Source of the DNA: RGIG6374 sp045600965
GTDB taxonomy: Bacteria; Bacteroidota; Bacteroidia; Bacteroidales; UBA932
Direction of reading: 5' to 3'
DNA: 50,854 nt
Assembly (NCBI GenBank): GCA_045600965.1
Contig: JAZRYW010000027.1
Location: 1-50,854 of the forward strand
Part shown: positions 25,708 through 34,593 of the stretch, piece after piece
Layout: each line of letters begins with the position of its first letter
Position numbering within the stretch: position 1 is the stretch's first letter
Notes under the pieces: generated by a model
The model's input: the letters and a program-made list of their open reading frames with translations, nothing else
Told to the model about the DNA's origin: nothing
Database searches by the model: none
Program-made: the position numbers and the translations under genes

Positions 25708-26825
25708 TTCACGTACTCCTTGTATCTTTCGAAAAGTTCCCCTGCCGCCGAAAAAGACTCGAAATGGCCGTCAAGCACAGCCTGCTCATAATCAGGAAGC
25801 AATCCGGCGATGAGATCATTCTCATAGAAATCGTTGCGAAGCTGTTCGTTGATGCTTTCGTACATCCAGAAACGCGCCTGCTCGCGGCGTTTGCGCTGAT
25901 AGAAGCCATTGCCTTTGACAAGCTCGAAATAATTGAGCATAAGGGACCATATATCCTCCAGCCCGGCCTTTGTCACAGCCGAGGAGGTGACGGCAGTGGG
26001 CTCCCATCCGGATTCGGTGGGAGGGAACAGGCGAAGAGCGTTGGCGTAAAGCGAGCGGGCCATATTGGACCTGTCCACATTGGTCCCGTCAGCCTTGGTT
26101 ATCGCTATGAGGTCGGACATTTCCATAATGCCGCGCTTGATACCCTGCAGATCGTCTCCTGCGCCGGAAAGCATCAGCAGGAGGAAGAAGTCGCTCATCG
26201 AGTGCACGGCTGTCTCAGACTGGCCGACCCCGACAGTCTCTATGAACACCACGTCGTAACCGGCCGCCTCGCAGAGTATGACGGACTCCCTCGTCTTGCG
26301 GGCCACTCCCCCGAGGGATCCGGCCGAGGGTGAAGGGCGGATGAAAGCCTTCGGGTCGGTGGACAGCGTCTCCATCCTGGTCTTGTCACCGAGTATGGAC
26401 CCCTTGCTCTTCTCGGAACTCGGGTCAATCGCCAGCACTGCGAGTTTGTGTCCCTGACCCGTCACCAGGCCGCCGAAAGCCTCGATGAAGGTGCTCTTTC
26501 CGGCGCCGGGGACTCCGGTTATGCCTATTCTCATAGTCTCCATACCGGCAGTGTGCCTCTGGCAGCCGAGAATTATCCGCTGCGCGGCGGCACGGTCCTC
26601 CGGAAGCGAGCTCTCGACAAGGGTTATTGCCTTGCTGAGTATTGTGGTGTTGCCTGCGAATATCCCTTCCAGATACTCGTCCACAGTGAGTTTCGCGGGG
26701 CGTTTACGCCGCATTGCGCCAAGGTACGGATTGATGACGGGCGGCTGGTCCACTCCGTCATTCACCGCAAGCGCCGTGTCCTTATTGTCGTAGTCGTCAA
26801 AAAAGTCTCCTTGTTTCCTTTCCAT
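25704..26825 (-). CDS. meaB: methylmalonyl-CoA mutase-associated G3E GTPase MeaB (ArgK)
   Basis: The GTPase has 373 residues with Walker A GVPGAGKST at 104-112, the metal-site motif FIETVGVGQSE, and ITKADG as the base-specificity motif. MeaB protects and loads adenosylcobalamin into methylmalonyl-CoA mutase, used for propionate metabolism in Bacteroidota. The mutase genes are not in this window. The N-terminal 40 residues are variable, and the C-terminal helices complete the dimerisation arm. It lies 3 bases after the DUF1573 gene. Confidence 0.92.
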   Translation of the reverse strand: MERKQGDFFDDYDNKDTALAVNDGVDQPPVINPYLGAMRRKRPAKLTVDEYLEGIFAGNTTILSKAITLVESSLPEDRAAAQRIILGCQRHTAGMETMRIGITGVPGAGKSTFIEAFGGLVTGQGHKLAVLAIDPSSEKSKGSILGDKTRMETLSTDPKAFIRPSPSAGSLGGVARKTRESVILCEAAGYDVVFIETVGVGQSETAVHSMSDFFLLLMLSGAGDDLQGIKRGIMEMSDLIAITKADGTNVDRSNMARSLYANALRLFPPTESGWEPTAVTSSAVTKAGLEDIWSLMLNYFELVKGNGFYQRKRREQARFWMYESINEQLRNDFYENDLIAGLLPDYEQAVLDGHFESFSAAGELFERYKEYVK

Positions 26826-26828
26826 CTG

Positions 26829-27923
26829 TCATTTTCTAACTATTCCGCTCATAAACAGATTGACCATCGGGCGAGTCGGCGAATTGCAGATAACAGTCGC
26901 GCTGAACAGCGTGTCGCCATCACCCTGAACACCTTCAAGAGTGATTTCGATATCAGCCGATCCGCCGGCCGGAACTTCCAAAGGCAGCGGAGTGGCAGCC
27001 TTCACCATCGGAGATGAGGATTCGATGGCGTGGACTACAAGCTTGCTCTTTCCCTTGTTGGTCATATGGAACACGCAGGTGGTACCTGAACCGGGAGCGA
27101 GCCGGCCATATTCCGCCACGGTGGTGGTGAAATAAGGCAGAGGCGCGTCCTTGACCTGCTGTTTGCTGAGTTTGTCAAAATCGTCTATGATCGAGGCATC
27201 GATGCGCACCGTACCGCTCTGCTGTCCCTTGACGGAAATGTCAGCGCTGTATGACACGCTCCCCCACTTCGGTGGATTGTCATTCGCCGTAATGGTGTAT
27301 TTTATCAGGGCCTTGCCTGATGGCTGGATGACAGCGGGAACGCACTTCAGTTCGAGGCCCGGGGTCACGTTGGTGAATACCGGCTCGATCTTATGGCCCG
27401 TCGTGTTGGCTATGTCGATCTCGCCGTCCTTATGGGTCCCCTGCCCTATGTGTCCGGCAGGGAATACGGTCTTGCGGAAACCGACGCCACCGACATTGAG
27501 GGGATAGAGTTCCCCGACAGTCTTCTTTTTATCGTGGGCCGCGCCCTTGACGTGAAGGACAACGGGCTTCTTGGATGCGGAATGGTATACGGTTATTGTC
27601 TTGTCGAACATATAGGGGCCCTGGTTGTTGCTGAACTCGACCTCGATGCTTCCGGAAGCTCCGGGAAGGACAGGCTCGCGGGAGAATCTGGGAGTGGTGC
27701 AGCCGCAGGAGGTCACCACCTCGTGGATGACCACAGGAGCATTCCCCGTGTTCTTGAAGGGGAAAGAGCATCTGACAGGGCCGTCGGATATCTGTATGTC
27801 GCCGAAATTGTGGACGGTCTTCTCAAACGAAAGGCTGCCCTGAGCCCTGGCTCCGGCCAGAGGGACCAGGAACAGGCAAACCAACGAAAGCGCTGCTGCA
27901 TAGAATTTTCCGTATTTTGCCAT
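26829..27923 (-). CDS. exported DUF1573 protein
   Basis: The 364-residue protein has a signal peptide (MAKYGKFYAAALSLVCLFLV, cleavage probably after GARAQ). Several Ig-like DUF1573/HYDIN-type beta domains follow, each with the pattern FGDIQISDGPVRCSFPFKN or YGRLAPGSGTTCVFHMTN and a CGCT pair near the first strand bundle. Function is unknown; such proteins are periplasmic or surface in Bacteroidota. I use the ATG at 27923. The longer frame to 28082 lacks a credible N terminus and would run through the divergent M16 promoter and start. Confidence 0.85.
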   Translation of the reverse strand: MAKYGKFYAAALSLVCLFLVPLAGARAQGSLSFEKTVHNFGDIQISDGPVRCSFPFKNTGNAPVVIHEVVTSCGCTTPRFSREPVLPGASGSIEVEFSNNQGPYMFDKTITVYHSASKKPVVLHVKGAAHDKKKTVGELYPLNVGGVGFRKTVFPAGHIGQGTHKDGEIDIANTTGHKIEPVFTNVTPGLELKCVPAVIQPSGKALIKYTITANDNPPKWGSVSYSADISVKGQQSGTVRIDASIIDDFDKLSKQQVKDAPLPYFTTTVAEYGRLAPGSGTTCVFHMTNKGKSKLVVHAIESSSPMVKAATPLPLEVPAGGSADIEITLEGVQGDGDTLFSATVICNSPTRPMVNLFMSGIVRK

Positions 27924-27935
27924 ATTGTTTGAAAT

Positions 27936-27969
27936 TTTGAGCAAAGATAATCTTTTGTAACTATATTTG
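27936..27969 (+). promoter_or_regulatory. promoter of the M16 protease gene
   Basis: TTTG at 27936-27939, 22 bases, then TATATTTG at 27962-27969, 42 bases before the ATG. It overlaps the divergent promoter of the DUF1573 gene. Confidence 0.55.
27942..27949 (-). promoter_or_regulatory. -7 box of the DUF1573-meaB-mtnN unit
   Basis: TATCTTTG on the minus strand, 18 bases before the ATG at 27923. It lies between the -33 and -7 boxes of the opposing M16 promoter, so the two promoters may compete. Confidence 0.55.
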
Positions 27970-28011
27970 CGAGCAATATTAGCATAATCAAGTACCAATA
28001 TCATACCGAAA

Positions 28012-30918
28012 ATGAAGAATTTGTTTAAAGAGGCCATCATCGTATTGGCCGCCGTACTGGTCTGCGGCTGCTCGCAGTACAAGTACGAATCAGTTAAAGG
28101 TGACCCTACGGGGACACGAATCTACACCCTCGACAACGGGCTGAAAGTCTATATGTCAGTCAACAAAGACCAGCCCAGAATCGACGCTCAGGTTGCCGTA
28201 AAGGTCGGTGGCAAGAACGACCCACGCGAAACCACTGGCCTGGCCCACTATTTCGAACACCTGATGTTCAAGGGCACCCAGTCATTCGGGACACAGAATT
28301 ACGAGCTTGAAAAGCCTATGCTCGACCGGATCGAGGAGCTTTTCGAAGTATACCGCAAGACAGAGGATCCCGAGCAGCGCAAGGCCATCTATCACGAGAT
28401 AGATTCCATCTCCTATGAGGCCTCCAAGATTGCCATTCCCAACGAATATGACAAGCTTATGGCCAGCATAGGCGCAAGCGGAACCAACGCATACACAAGC
28501 TACGACGTGACCTGCTACGTGGAGAACATTCCTTCCAACCAGATCGAGAACTGGGCCAGGATACAGGCCGACCGCTTCGAGAACGTCGTTCTCCGAGGCT
28601 TCCATACCGAACTGGAAACCATTTACGAAGAGTACAACATGTACGCCGCAATGGACCAGCAGAAGGCCACTGAGGCTATGATGGACGGACTTTTCGAACA
28701 CCACCCCTACAAGATCGACGTGATCGGCCTTCCCTCACATCTGAAGAACCCTTCGATAACCAACGTGAAGAACTACCACGACCAGTGGTATGTGCCCAAC
28801 AATATGGCAGTGGTGATGTCAGGTGACTTCGATCCCGATGAGGCCATAAAGATAGTCGACAAGTATTTCGGCGCACTCAAGCCCAACGAGAACCTTGTCA
28901 AGCCCGTATTCGAGCCCGAAGCTCCCATAAAGGCCCCCATCGTCAAGGATGTGCGCGGCAACGAATCGCCCAACGTGGCTATAGCCTGGCGTTTCGGCGG
29001 CGCCAACTCCAAGGAAGCCATAATGCTCGACCTTATCTCCAGCATACTTTACAACGGCAAGGCGGGTCTGTTCGACGTTGACATCAACCAGCCCCAGAAG
29101 ACACTCGGAACCTATGCCTACAACGAAGCCCTGGCAGACTACAGCGCATTCGTGCTTGAAGGCGAGCCCAAGGAAGGACAGAGCCTCGACGAGGTTGCTG
29201 ACCTTATGCTCGCAGGCATCGAAAGGCTCAAGGCCGGCGACTTCACCGAAGACCTCCTCCAGGGTATCGTCAACAATATGAAATACCGCTTCATGCTCCA
29301 GATGGAAAGGGGCGGAAACGTTGCAAGGCAGCTTGTCAACAGCTTCATCGAGGATGTTCCCTGGTCCGATGTGGTCAACTATGTCGACCGCCTTTCCGCC
29401 ATCACCAAGGACCAGATAGTCGCTTTTGCAAACGAGAACTTCAAGGACAACTACGTCCGCGTGAACAAGCTTCAGGAGAAGGATCCCACCGACACCCGCA
29501 TCGCAAAGCCGGCCATCACCCCCATCTTCACCAACCGCGACACGGCAAGCCGGTTCCTTCGTGATATGCAGGCCTCCGCTTCACAGGTGAAGCCCATCGA
29601 GCCCGTTTTCGTAAATTTCAGCAAGGAACTCGGCTTCACCCAGGCAAAGGAAGGCGTTGATGTCATCTACAAGAAGAACGAGACCAACGGTACCTTCAAC
29701 CTGAGTTACATCTTCAAGACAGGCACGTTCAGCGACAAGGTTCTCCCCATCGCCTGCTCATATTTCGACTACCTCGGAACTGACGATATGACTCTCGCCC
29801 AGATCAACGAGGCGTTTTATCAGATTGCCTGCTCATACGGCATCAACTGCGGCGAAAAGTACACATACGTCAACCTCAGCGGTCTCGCAGAGAATATGCC
29901 CAAGGCAATGGAACTGCTCGAAGGCATCATTGCAGGTCTCAAGGCCGATCCCGAAGCGCTTGCAGCCCTCAAGCAGAATATGATACAGGAACGCCGCAAC
30001 GCCAAGATGGACCAGCGCAGCAACTTCTCACGTCTTCAGAGCTATGCCATCTACGGCAGGACCAACCCTTCAAACAACGTGCTTTCAAACGAAGAGCTCC
30101 TGGCACTTACCGATGAGGAACTCATAGCAAGAATTCAGGGCCTGTTCTCATTCAAGCATGAGGTTTCATACTATGGTCCTATGAGCCAGAATGATTTCGT
30201 CGCAATGCTCAACCGGGAGCACAGGACTGCCGAAGAACTTGCCGAATTCCCCGCAGCGGAGCCCTACAGATACAAGGTAACCGAAGAGAACAACGTACTC
30301 CTCGCCCAGTATGACGCCAACCAGCTCCAGCTCTTCTCCATCTCGAACGACGGTGAGAACTTCGATCTCCAGCGCGTCCCCGTCATCCGCCTCTACAACT
30401 CATACTTCGGAAGCGGTATGAACGCGATAGTGTTCCAGGAAATGCGTGAAGCCCGCGGGCTCGCATACAGCGCATCCGCTTCATACAGCGTCCCCTCATA
30501 TCCTGAGGACAATGTCATCTTCCGCGATATGATCTACACCCAGAACGACAAGATGATGGATGCCCTGAACGCATTCGACGAGATAATCAACAATATGCCA
30601 GTTTCCGAAAACGCATTCACCATCGCCAAGGAGTCCATTCTGACAAACCTCAGGACGAAACGCATCGTGAAGAACTCCATCATCAGTTCATACCTCAACT
30701 TCAGGGAGTTCGGGCTCGACAGCACTTTCGACCGCGACATATTCGAGAAAGTTCAGAACTACACCCTCGACGACGTTGTCAAGTTCCAGCAGGAGAGCGT
30801 CAAGGACCGCAAGTTCACCTACAGCATCCTGGGCCGTATCGAAGACCTCGACCTCAAGTCTCTTGAGAAATACGGCGCCATCCGCACCGTTTCTTCAGAA
30901 GAGCTGTTCGGTTACTAG
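28012..30918 (+). CDS. M16 family zinc metalloprotease lipoprotein
   Basis: The 968-residue protein has a lipoprotein signal with cysteine 20 (LVCGC). The first half carries the inverted zinc motif HYFEH at 79-83 (TGLAHYFEHLMFKGT) and a downstream acidic ligand in ELETIYEEYN (about 205-210). The second half repeats the M16 fold without the zinc motif but with the substrate-binding MREARGLAYSASASYSVPS segment. Fused active and inactive halves are usual for insulinase-like enzymes. It probably degrades peptides in the periplasm or at the surface. A palindrome lies 20 bases past the stop. Confidence 0.93.
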   Translation: MKNLFKEAIIVLAAVLVCGCSQYKYESVKGDPTGTRIYTLDNGLKVYMSVNKDQPRIDAQVAVKVGGKNDPRETTGLAHYFEHLMFKGTQSFGTQNYELEKPMLDRIEELFEVYRKTEDPEQRKAIYHEIDSISYEASKIAIPNEYDKLMASIGASGTNAYTSYDVTCYVENIPSNQIENWARIQADRFENVVLRGFHTELETIYEEYNMYAAMDQQKATEAMMDGLFEHHPYKIDVIGLPSHLKNPSITNVKNYHDQWYVPNNMAVVMSGDFDPDEAIKIVDKYFGALKPNENLVKPVFEPEAPIKAPIVKDVRGNESPNVAIAWRFGGANSKEAIMLDLISSILYNGKAGLFDVDINQPQKTLGTYAYNEALADYSAFVLEGEPKEGQSLDEVADLMLAGIERLKAGDFTEDLLQGIVNNMKYRFMLQMERGGNVARQLVNSFIEDVPWSDVVNYVDRLSAITKDQIVAFANENFKDNYVRVNKLQEKDPTDTRIAKPAITPIFTNRDTASRFLRDMQASASQVKPIEPVFVNFSKELGFTQAKEGVDVIYKKNETNGTFNLSYIFKTGTFSDKVLPIACSYFDYLGTDDMTLAQINEAFYQIACSYGINCGEKYTYVNLSGLAENMPKAMELLEGIIAGLKADPEALAALKQNMIQERRNAKMDQRSNFSRLQSYAIYGRTNPSNNVLSNEELLALTDEELIARIQGLFSFKHEVSYYGPMSQNDFVAMLNREHRTAEELAEFPAAEPYRYKVTEENNVLLAQYDANQLQLFSISNDGENFDLQRVPVIRLYNSYFGSGMNAIVFQEMREARGLAYSASASYSVPSYPEDNVIFRDMIYTQNDKMMDALNAFDEIINNMPVSENAFTIAKESILTNLRTKRIVKNSIISSYLNFREFGLDSTFDRDIFEKVQNYTLDDVVKFQQESVKDRKFTYSILGRIEDLDLKSLEKYGAIRTVSSEELFGY

Positions 30919-30938
30919 GCCTGACGCACGCTTTGTTA

Positions 30939-30960
30939 AGAAGCTGTTTAAACAGCTTCT
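30939..30960. repeat. perfect 22-bp palindrome after the M16 gene
   Basis: AGAAGCTGTTT is followed directly by its exact reverse complement. It lies 21 bases past the M16 stop and ahead of the ferredoxin promoter. It may act as a terminator stem (no T-run follows on the + strand) or as a protein-binding site. Confidence 0.7.
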
Positions 30961-30969
30961 AAAATTCGG

Positions 30970-31000
30970 TTTGGGGATTGCAGGATTTTTGGTAACTTTG
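30970..31000 (+). promoter_or_regulatory. consensus promoter of the ferredoxin gene
   Basis: TTTG at 30970-30973, 19 bases, then TAACTTTG at 30993-31000: the best match in the window to the Bacteroidota -33/-7 consensus, 37 bases before the ATG. Confidence 0.8.
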
Positions 31001-31037
31001 CAATCCCAACCGGAAACAAACAAAAACTGATAAGATT

Positions 31038-31208
31038 ATGGCTTACAAAATCACAGACAACTGCGCCGCTTGCGGCACTTGCATCGATGAATGCCCCCTG
31101 GGCGCAATTTCAGCCGGTGACATCTACAGGATCGACCCCGAAGTTTGCGCTGAATGCGGAACTTGTGCAGACGCCTGCCCTATGGGCGCGATAGTTCTCG
31201 ACAACTAG
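31038..31208 (+). CDS. 2[4Fe-4S] ferredoxin
   Basis: The 56-residue protein has two clusters of CxxCxxCxxxCP: CAACGTCIDECP (cysteines 9, 12, 15, 19) and CAECGTCADACP (cysteines 37, 40, 43, 47). This is the clostridial-type bacterial ferredoxin, a low-potential electron carrier for pyruvate:ferredoxin oxidoreductase, Rnf or hydrogenase. It stands alone between a strong promoter and a strong terminator, which suggests high independent expression. Confidence 0.95.
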   Translation: MAYKITDNCAACGTCIDECPLGAISAGDIYRIDPEVCAECGTCADACPMGAIVLDN

Positions 31209-31232
31209 TCAGGACTCTGCATATCAGATAGT

Positions 31233-31261
31233 GAACCGTCCCTTCAACGGGACGGTTTTCG
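31233..31261 (+). terminator. intrinsic terminator of the ferredoxin gene
   Basis: AACCGTCCC pairs with GGGACGGTT around TTCAAC, followed by TTCGTTATAT. It lies 24 bases past the ferredoxin stop and 22 bases before the SLC13-type gene. Confidence 0.85.
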
Positions 31262-31282
31262 TTATATTGACAATTGACGGAT

Positions 31283-33049
31283 ATGTTTATTGGGCTCACC
31301 TTATATGCCTGGATTACGATTGCTGTCATCCTGACAGCATTCACAGTGCTCTGTCTGACCGAACTCCCCACCGAATGGGTGTTCTTCGGAGGTATGTGCA
31401 CGCTCTACCTCACAGGAGTCCTCTCCTTGAAGGAAGCGTTCTCAGGTATGATCTCAAGCACGGTTCTGACCGTGGGAATACTGTTCATAGTCATCGCCGG
31501 GCTCGTCTACACGGGAGTGCTTCACTGGATAGTGAACAATCTTATGGGGACCCCGAAAAGCTATCCCAGAGCCATTGTGAGGCTGATGGTGCCCGTGGCC
31601 GCAATCAGCGCATTCCTGAGCAACACGACCGTGGTCGCGCTCTTTGTAAGGATAGTGAAGATGTGGGCCGGGAAACTCCGCATAGCCCCGTCCAAACTTC
31701 TCATACCGCTGAGCTACGCCTCCGGAATGGGTGGAATATGCACCCTTATAGGCACTCCTCCCAACCTCATCATATCCGAGATGCTGGAAAAGGACACCGG
31801 CATCCATCTCGGATTCTTCGCGCCCGCCCTGCCCGGACTGTTCTGTCTGACTGTCGGCATCCTTTCAATGCTGGCTATGAGACGCCTCCTGCCGGAACGC
31901 GTTCCCGGAGGGGACAACATCTCCGAACAGGACAGCTACAGGGTCGAACTCCGTGTGCCTTCCAATTCAAGGATTGTCGGTATGACGATAGCCGAATCCG
32001 GCTTGAACCGCCGCAAGGACGTCAGTCTGATAGGCACCATAAGCTTTGACGGACAGACGACTCCCGCCTCTGATGAAGATGTCATCCTTGGCAACGACAG
32101 GCTGGTTTTCACCGGTGAGGTGCAGTCCGTGATGAGGCTTTGCCGCACTTACGGGCTCGTAAGTTCCGATGACAACGTCAGCGGCACGGAAAAGTTTGCC
32201 GGCAGGAAGGAGATCCGCACGGGCTATGTGCGCAGGAACGGCCCTCTGGATGGCCGCATCATCGATCAGACGGACATCGAAAGCAGCTGTGGCTTCACGC
32301 TTCTGGCCGTTTCACGCGACGGCGGCTCATACGACGGGAGCCCGCGCCAGCTGCGACTTGAAAGGGGCGACAAGATTATGGTGGTCCTCGACAGCGGCAC
32401 GAAGGAGGAATCCCTCAGCGGGATGATGCGTTTCTTCGACAGTGACGACATCCCCGTGTCCGGCCGCAAGACAGTATTCTCCACTCTGGTGATGACAGCT
32501 TTCGTGGCTCTGTCCGCCTTCAACGTCCTGCCTCTTGTTGACCTTTGCATCATCGCGGCCGCCGTGATGATAATATCCAGGTGCTGCACGTTCTCACAGG
32601 CGGCTTCGAGCATCGACTGGTCGATACTGATGATATTCGCCGGTTCCATAGCCTTCGGTGAGGCCATCCAGAAGACAGGCATATCGGAAGCGCTTGCAAA
32701 CGGCCTTATGGACATCTGCGGCACGAATCCCCTGGTGGTGCTCATTGCGCTGTGCACCCTTGGCACTTTCATCACCGAACTTGTCAGCAACACGGCCTGC
32801 GCCGCCATATTCTACCCAATAGCATACACGACTGCCATTTCCTTGAACGCCAACCCCGTGACCTTCTGCGTAGCGCTGATGATCGCCGTTTCATCAAGCT
32901 TCGCAACGCCCATCGGATCGCCCACACATATGCTGGTATATACACCCGGAGGCTACCGGTTCACCGATTTTCTCAAGGTCGGGCTGCCTATGAACATATT
33001 AATGCTGGCGGCGAACATACTTGTCACCACACTTCTCTTCCCTCTTTAG
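31283..33049 (+). CDS. SLC13/DASS-type transporter with two RCK_C (TrkA-C) domains
   Basis: The 588-residue membrane protein has an N-terminal transmembrane bundle containing AFLSNTTVVALF and IGTPPNLI. A cytosolic stretch of about residues 205-380 resembles two TrkA-C domains (SRIVGMTIAESGLNRRKDV and GPLDGRIIDQTDIESSCGF). A second bundle holds FITELVSNTACAAIFYPIA and ATPIGSPTHMLVYTPGGYRF. The paired SNT-containing motifs are typical of sodium-coupled anion carriers for dicarboxylates or sulfate; the substrate is undetermined. The ATG at 31283 is preferred to the TTG 9 bases before. The stop interlocks with the convergent DUF3089 stop. Confidence 0.88.
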   Translation: MFIGLTLYAWITIAVILTAFTVLCLTELPTEWVFFGGMCTLYLTGVLSLKEAFSGMISSTVLTVGILFIVIAGLVYTGVLHWIVNNLMGTPKSYPRAIVRLMVPVAAISAFLSNTTVVALFVRIVKMWAGKLRIAPSKLLIPLSYASGMGGICTLIGTPPNLIISEMLEKDTGIHLGFFAPALPGLFCLTVGILSMLAMRRLLPERVPGGDNISEQDSYRVELRVPSNSRIVGMTIAESGLNRRKDVSLIGTISFDGQTTPASDEDVILGNDRLVFTGEVQSVMRLCRTYGLVSSDDNVSGTEKFAGRKEIRTGYVRRNGPLDGRIIDQTDIESSCGFTLLAVSRDGGSYDGSPRQLRLERGDKIMVVLDSGTKEESLSGMMRFFDSDDIPVSGRKTVFSTLVMTAFVALSAFNVLPLVDLCIIAAAVMIISRCCTFSQAASSIDWSILMIFAGSIAFGEAIQKTGISEALANGLMDICGTNPLVVLIALCTLGTFITELVSNTACAAIFYPIAYTTAISLNANPVTFCVALMIAVSSSFATPIGSPTHMLVYTPGGYRFTDFLKVGLPMNILMLAANILVTTLLFPL

Positions 33050-33942
33050 TAAGCGTAGGAACGGTGGAGCGCGTTGCGTCGAAGGGCATCGCCATAGAAT
33101 ATCAGATCCCAATGATGATAGTTGCCCTCAGGCAGGGCGCCACCGAGGGTGAATGCGTATTTCTCCCTGTCAAGACCGGTAACGACAAGTACATTCCTCA
33201 GCGTGTCGACTGACACCTGCGCCCGGTCACCTTCGTAGGAAAGGGTGGCGGGAGTATGGTCCGTGCGCCAGTTCAGGGGGTTAATACAGGTCACAGCGCC
33301 ATCGGACACGAAACCCCACAATGACGATGTATCAGCCACAGAGTTGAAGGACACCGCCACCCCTTGACCGTGGGCATCCGTTGCCGGCACCACGTGAGGA
33401 TGGACGATATCCTCATCAGAAAGACGATAACCCATCAGATATGCCGCAACCAGTCTTGCGTACTGTCCATCATCCATATGCTTGAGCAGTTCGAGGGCAA
33501 GCATCGCGCCCTGGCTGAAACCGGCCACGATGAAACGCCTGCCTCCGTTGAGACGCTTCATATAATAGTCGAATGCGGAAAAGATCTCTCTGCGGACATC
33601 GTCGTACACAGCATTGAAATCATTCCCGGGGAGAAATATCGACGAGAAGGTGAACTGATGATAATACGGGGAGAAGAAATTCAGCGAGTCCCCGAACATC
33701 CCGTCTGCGTATGCCATCTCCATATGAAGCGCATATCTCTCATCATCCGTAAGCAAGGCCGTTGGAGAGACGCTGCCGTCCTCTCTGCGGGATTCCATAA
33801 CTTCAGTGGAGCAGATGTAGAACACGTCAACAAGGTCCTCATCCGGAAGAGCCGCCGAATCGTACCAGTTTTCAACGTTCCCCCACTGCTGCTGGCAGCC
33901 TGCCAGCAGAAGCGCCATAACGACACGGAAAAAATGTTTCAT
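33046..33942 (-). CDS. DUF3089 lipoprotein, alpha/beta-hydrolase-like
   Basis: The 298-residue protein has a lipobox with cysteine 16 (LLLAGC). It matches the Bacteroidota DUF3089 family: DVFYICSTEV, NFFSPYYHQFTF, AFDYYMKRLNGGRRFIVAGF and the nucleophile elbow GFSQG with Ser143. Other acid and base residues are not assigned. An esterase-like envelope role is inferred, since no substrate is known. It overlaps psd by 4 bases and closes the rsfS-ftsH-cdsA-psd row, so lipid-related chemistry is a reasonable guess. Confidence 0.82.
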   Translation of the reverse strand: MKHFFRVVMALLLAGCQQQWGNVENWYDSAALPDEDLVDVFYICSTEVMESRREDGSVSPTALLTDDERYALHMEMAYADGMFGDSLNFFSPYYHQFTFSSIFLPGNDFNAVYDDVRREIFSAFDYYMKRLNGGRRFIVAGFSQGAMLALELLKHMDDGQYARLVAAYLMGYRLSDEDIVHPHVVPATDAHGQGVAVSFNSVADTSSLWGFVSDGAVTCINPLNWRTDHTPATLSYEGDRAQVSVDTLRNVLVVTGLDREKYAFTLGGALPEGNYHHWDLIFYGDALRRNALHRSYAY

Positions 33943-34592
33943 AATCTTGCTATGACGGTTTCAGAGGCCACCACCCTGTCGCCTTCGCGGCACAGGACCT
34001 GCGCATCCTCCGGAATGTATATGTCTATCCTCGAACCGAACTTGATGATACCGCATTGAAGGCCTGCACTGACCTCCATCCCCTCACGCGCATAACATAC
34101 GATGCGCCGTGCAAAACCGCCCGCAAGCTGCTTGAAGAAGACTTCCTTCCCCGAATGCGTGACTATGGACGTGCAGCTGTGCTCATTCTCCAGGGATGCC
34201 TTCGGCTTGAAGGCGAGCATATGCTTGCCCGGATGATATTCCGTATGGCTGACCTTGCCGGTAACCGGCCAGAAATTGGCGTGCACGTCCCAGAAATCCA
34301 TATAGATGGATATCATTGTGCAATACCTTCCCAGATGTTCCTCCTCGAAGTCCCTGCCGATATGGACTATTATTCCGTCGGCCACGGCTGAAACCTCATC
34401 AGGCCCGGCGGCCGGAATGCGGTCGGGCACCATATGGAACATCGTCTGCCATACGGCGAGCCATACCAGGCCTAGGGAGAACGGAATGCATACCCACCAC
34501 ACGCACACCCAGCGCAGCAGGGCGAAAATTGCCGCAGAGCAGAGCAGCAGCACAAGGGCTACCGTCCAGCGTGAATTCCTGTCTATATGCAT
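33939..34592 (-). CDS. psd: phosphatidylserine decarboxylase
   Basis: The short PSD type (217 residues) converts phosphatidylserine to phosphatidylethanolamine. Two hydrophobic N-terminal segments (about 9-50) anchor it. The self-cleavage site is FGSR, with Ser187 becoming the pyruvoyl group after cutting at Gly186-Ser187. The conserved histidines lie in YMDFWDVHANFWPVTG (His104) and HTEYHPGKHMLAF. It lies 1 base after cdsA, forming a coherent phospholipid pair. Confidence 0.95.
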   Translation of the reverse strand: MHIDRNSRWTVALVLLLCSAAIFALLRWVCVWWVCIPFSLGLVWLAVWQTMFHMVPDRIPAAGPDEVSAVADGIIVHIGRDFEEEHLGRYCTMISIYMDFWDVHANFWPVTGKVSHTEYHPGKHMLAFKPKASLENEHSCTSIVTHSGKEVFFKQLAGGFARRIVCYAREGMEVSAGLQCGIIKFGSRIDIYIPEDAQVLCREGDRVVASETVIARL

Positions 34593-34593
34593 A

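Noticed and set aside
27924..28082. Longer N terminus for the DUF1573 protein
   Set aside because: It would cover the divergent M16 promoter and the first 24 codons of the M16 gene, and would place the signal peptide 53 residues inside the protein.
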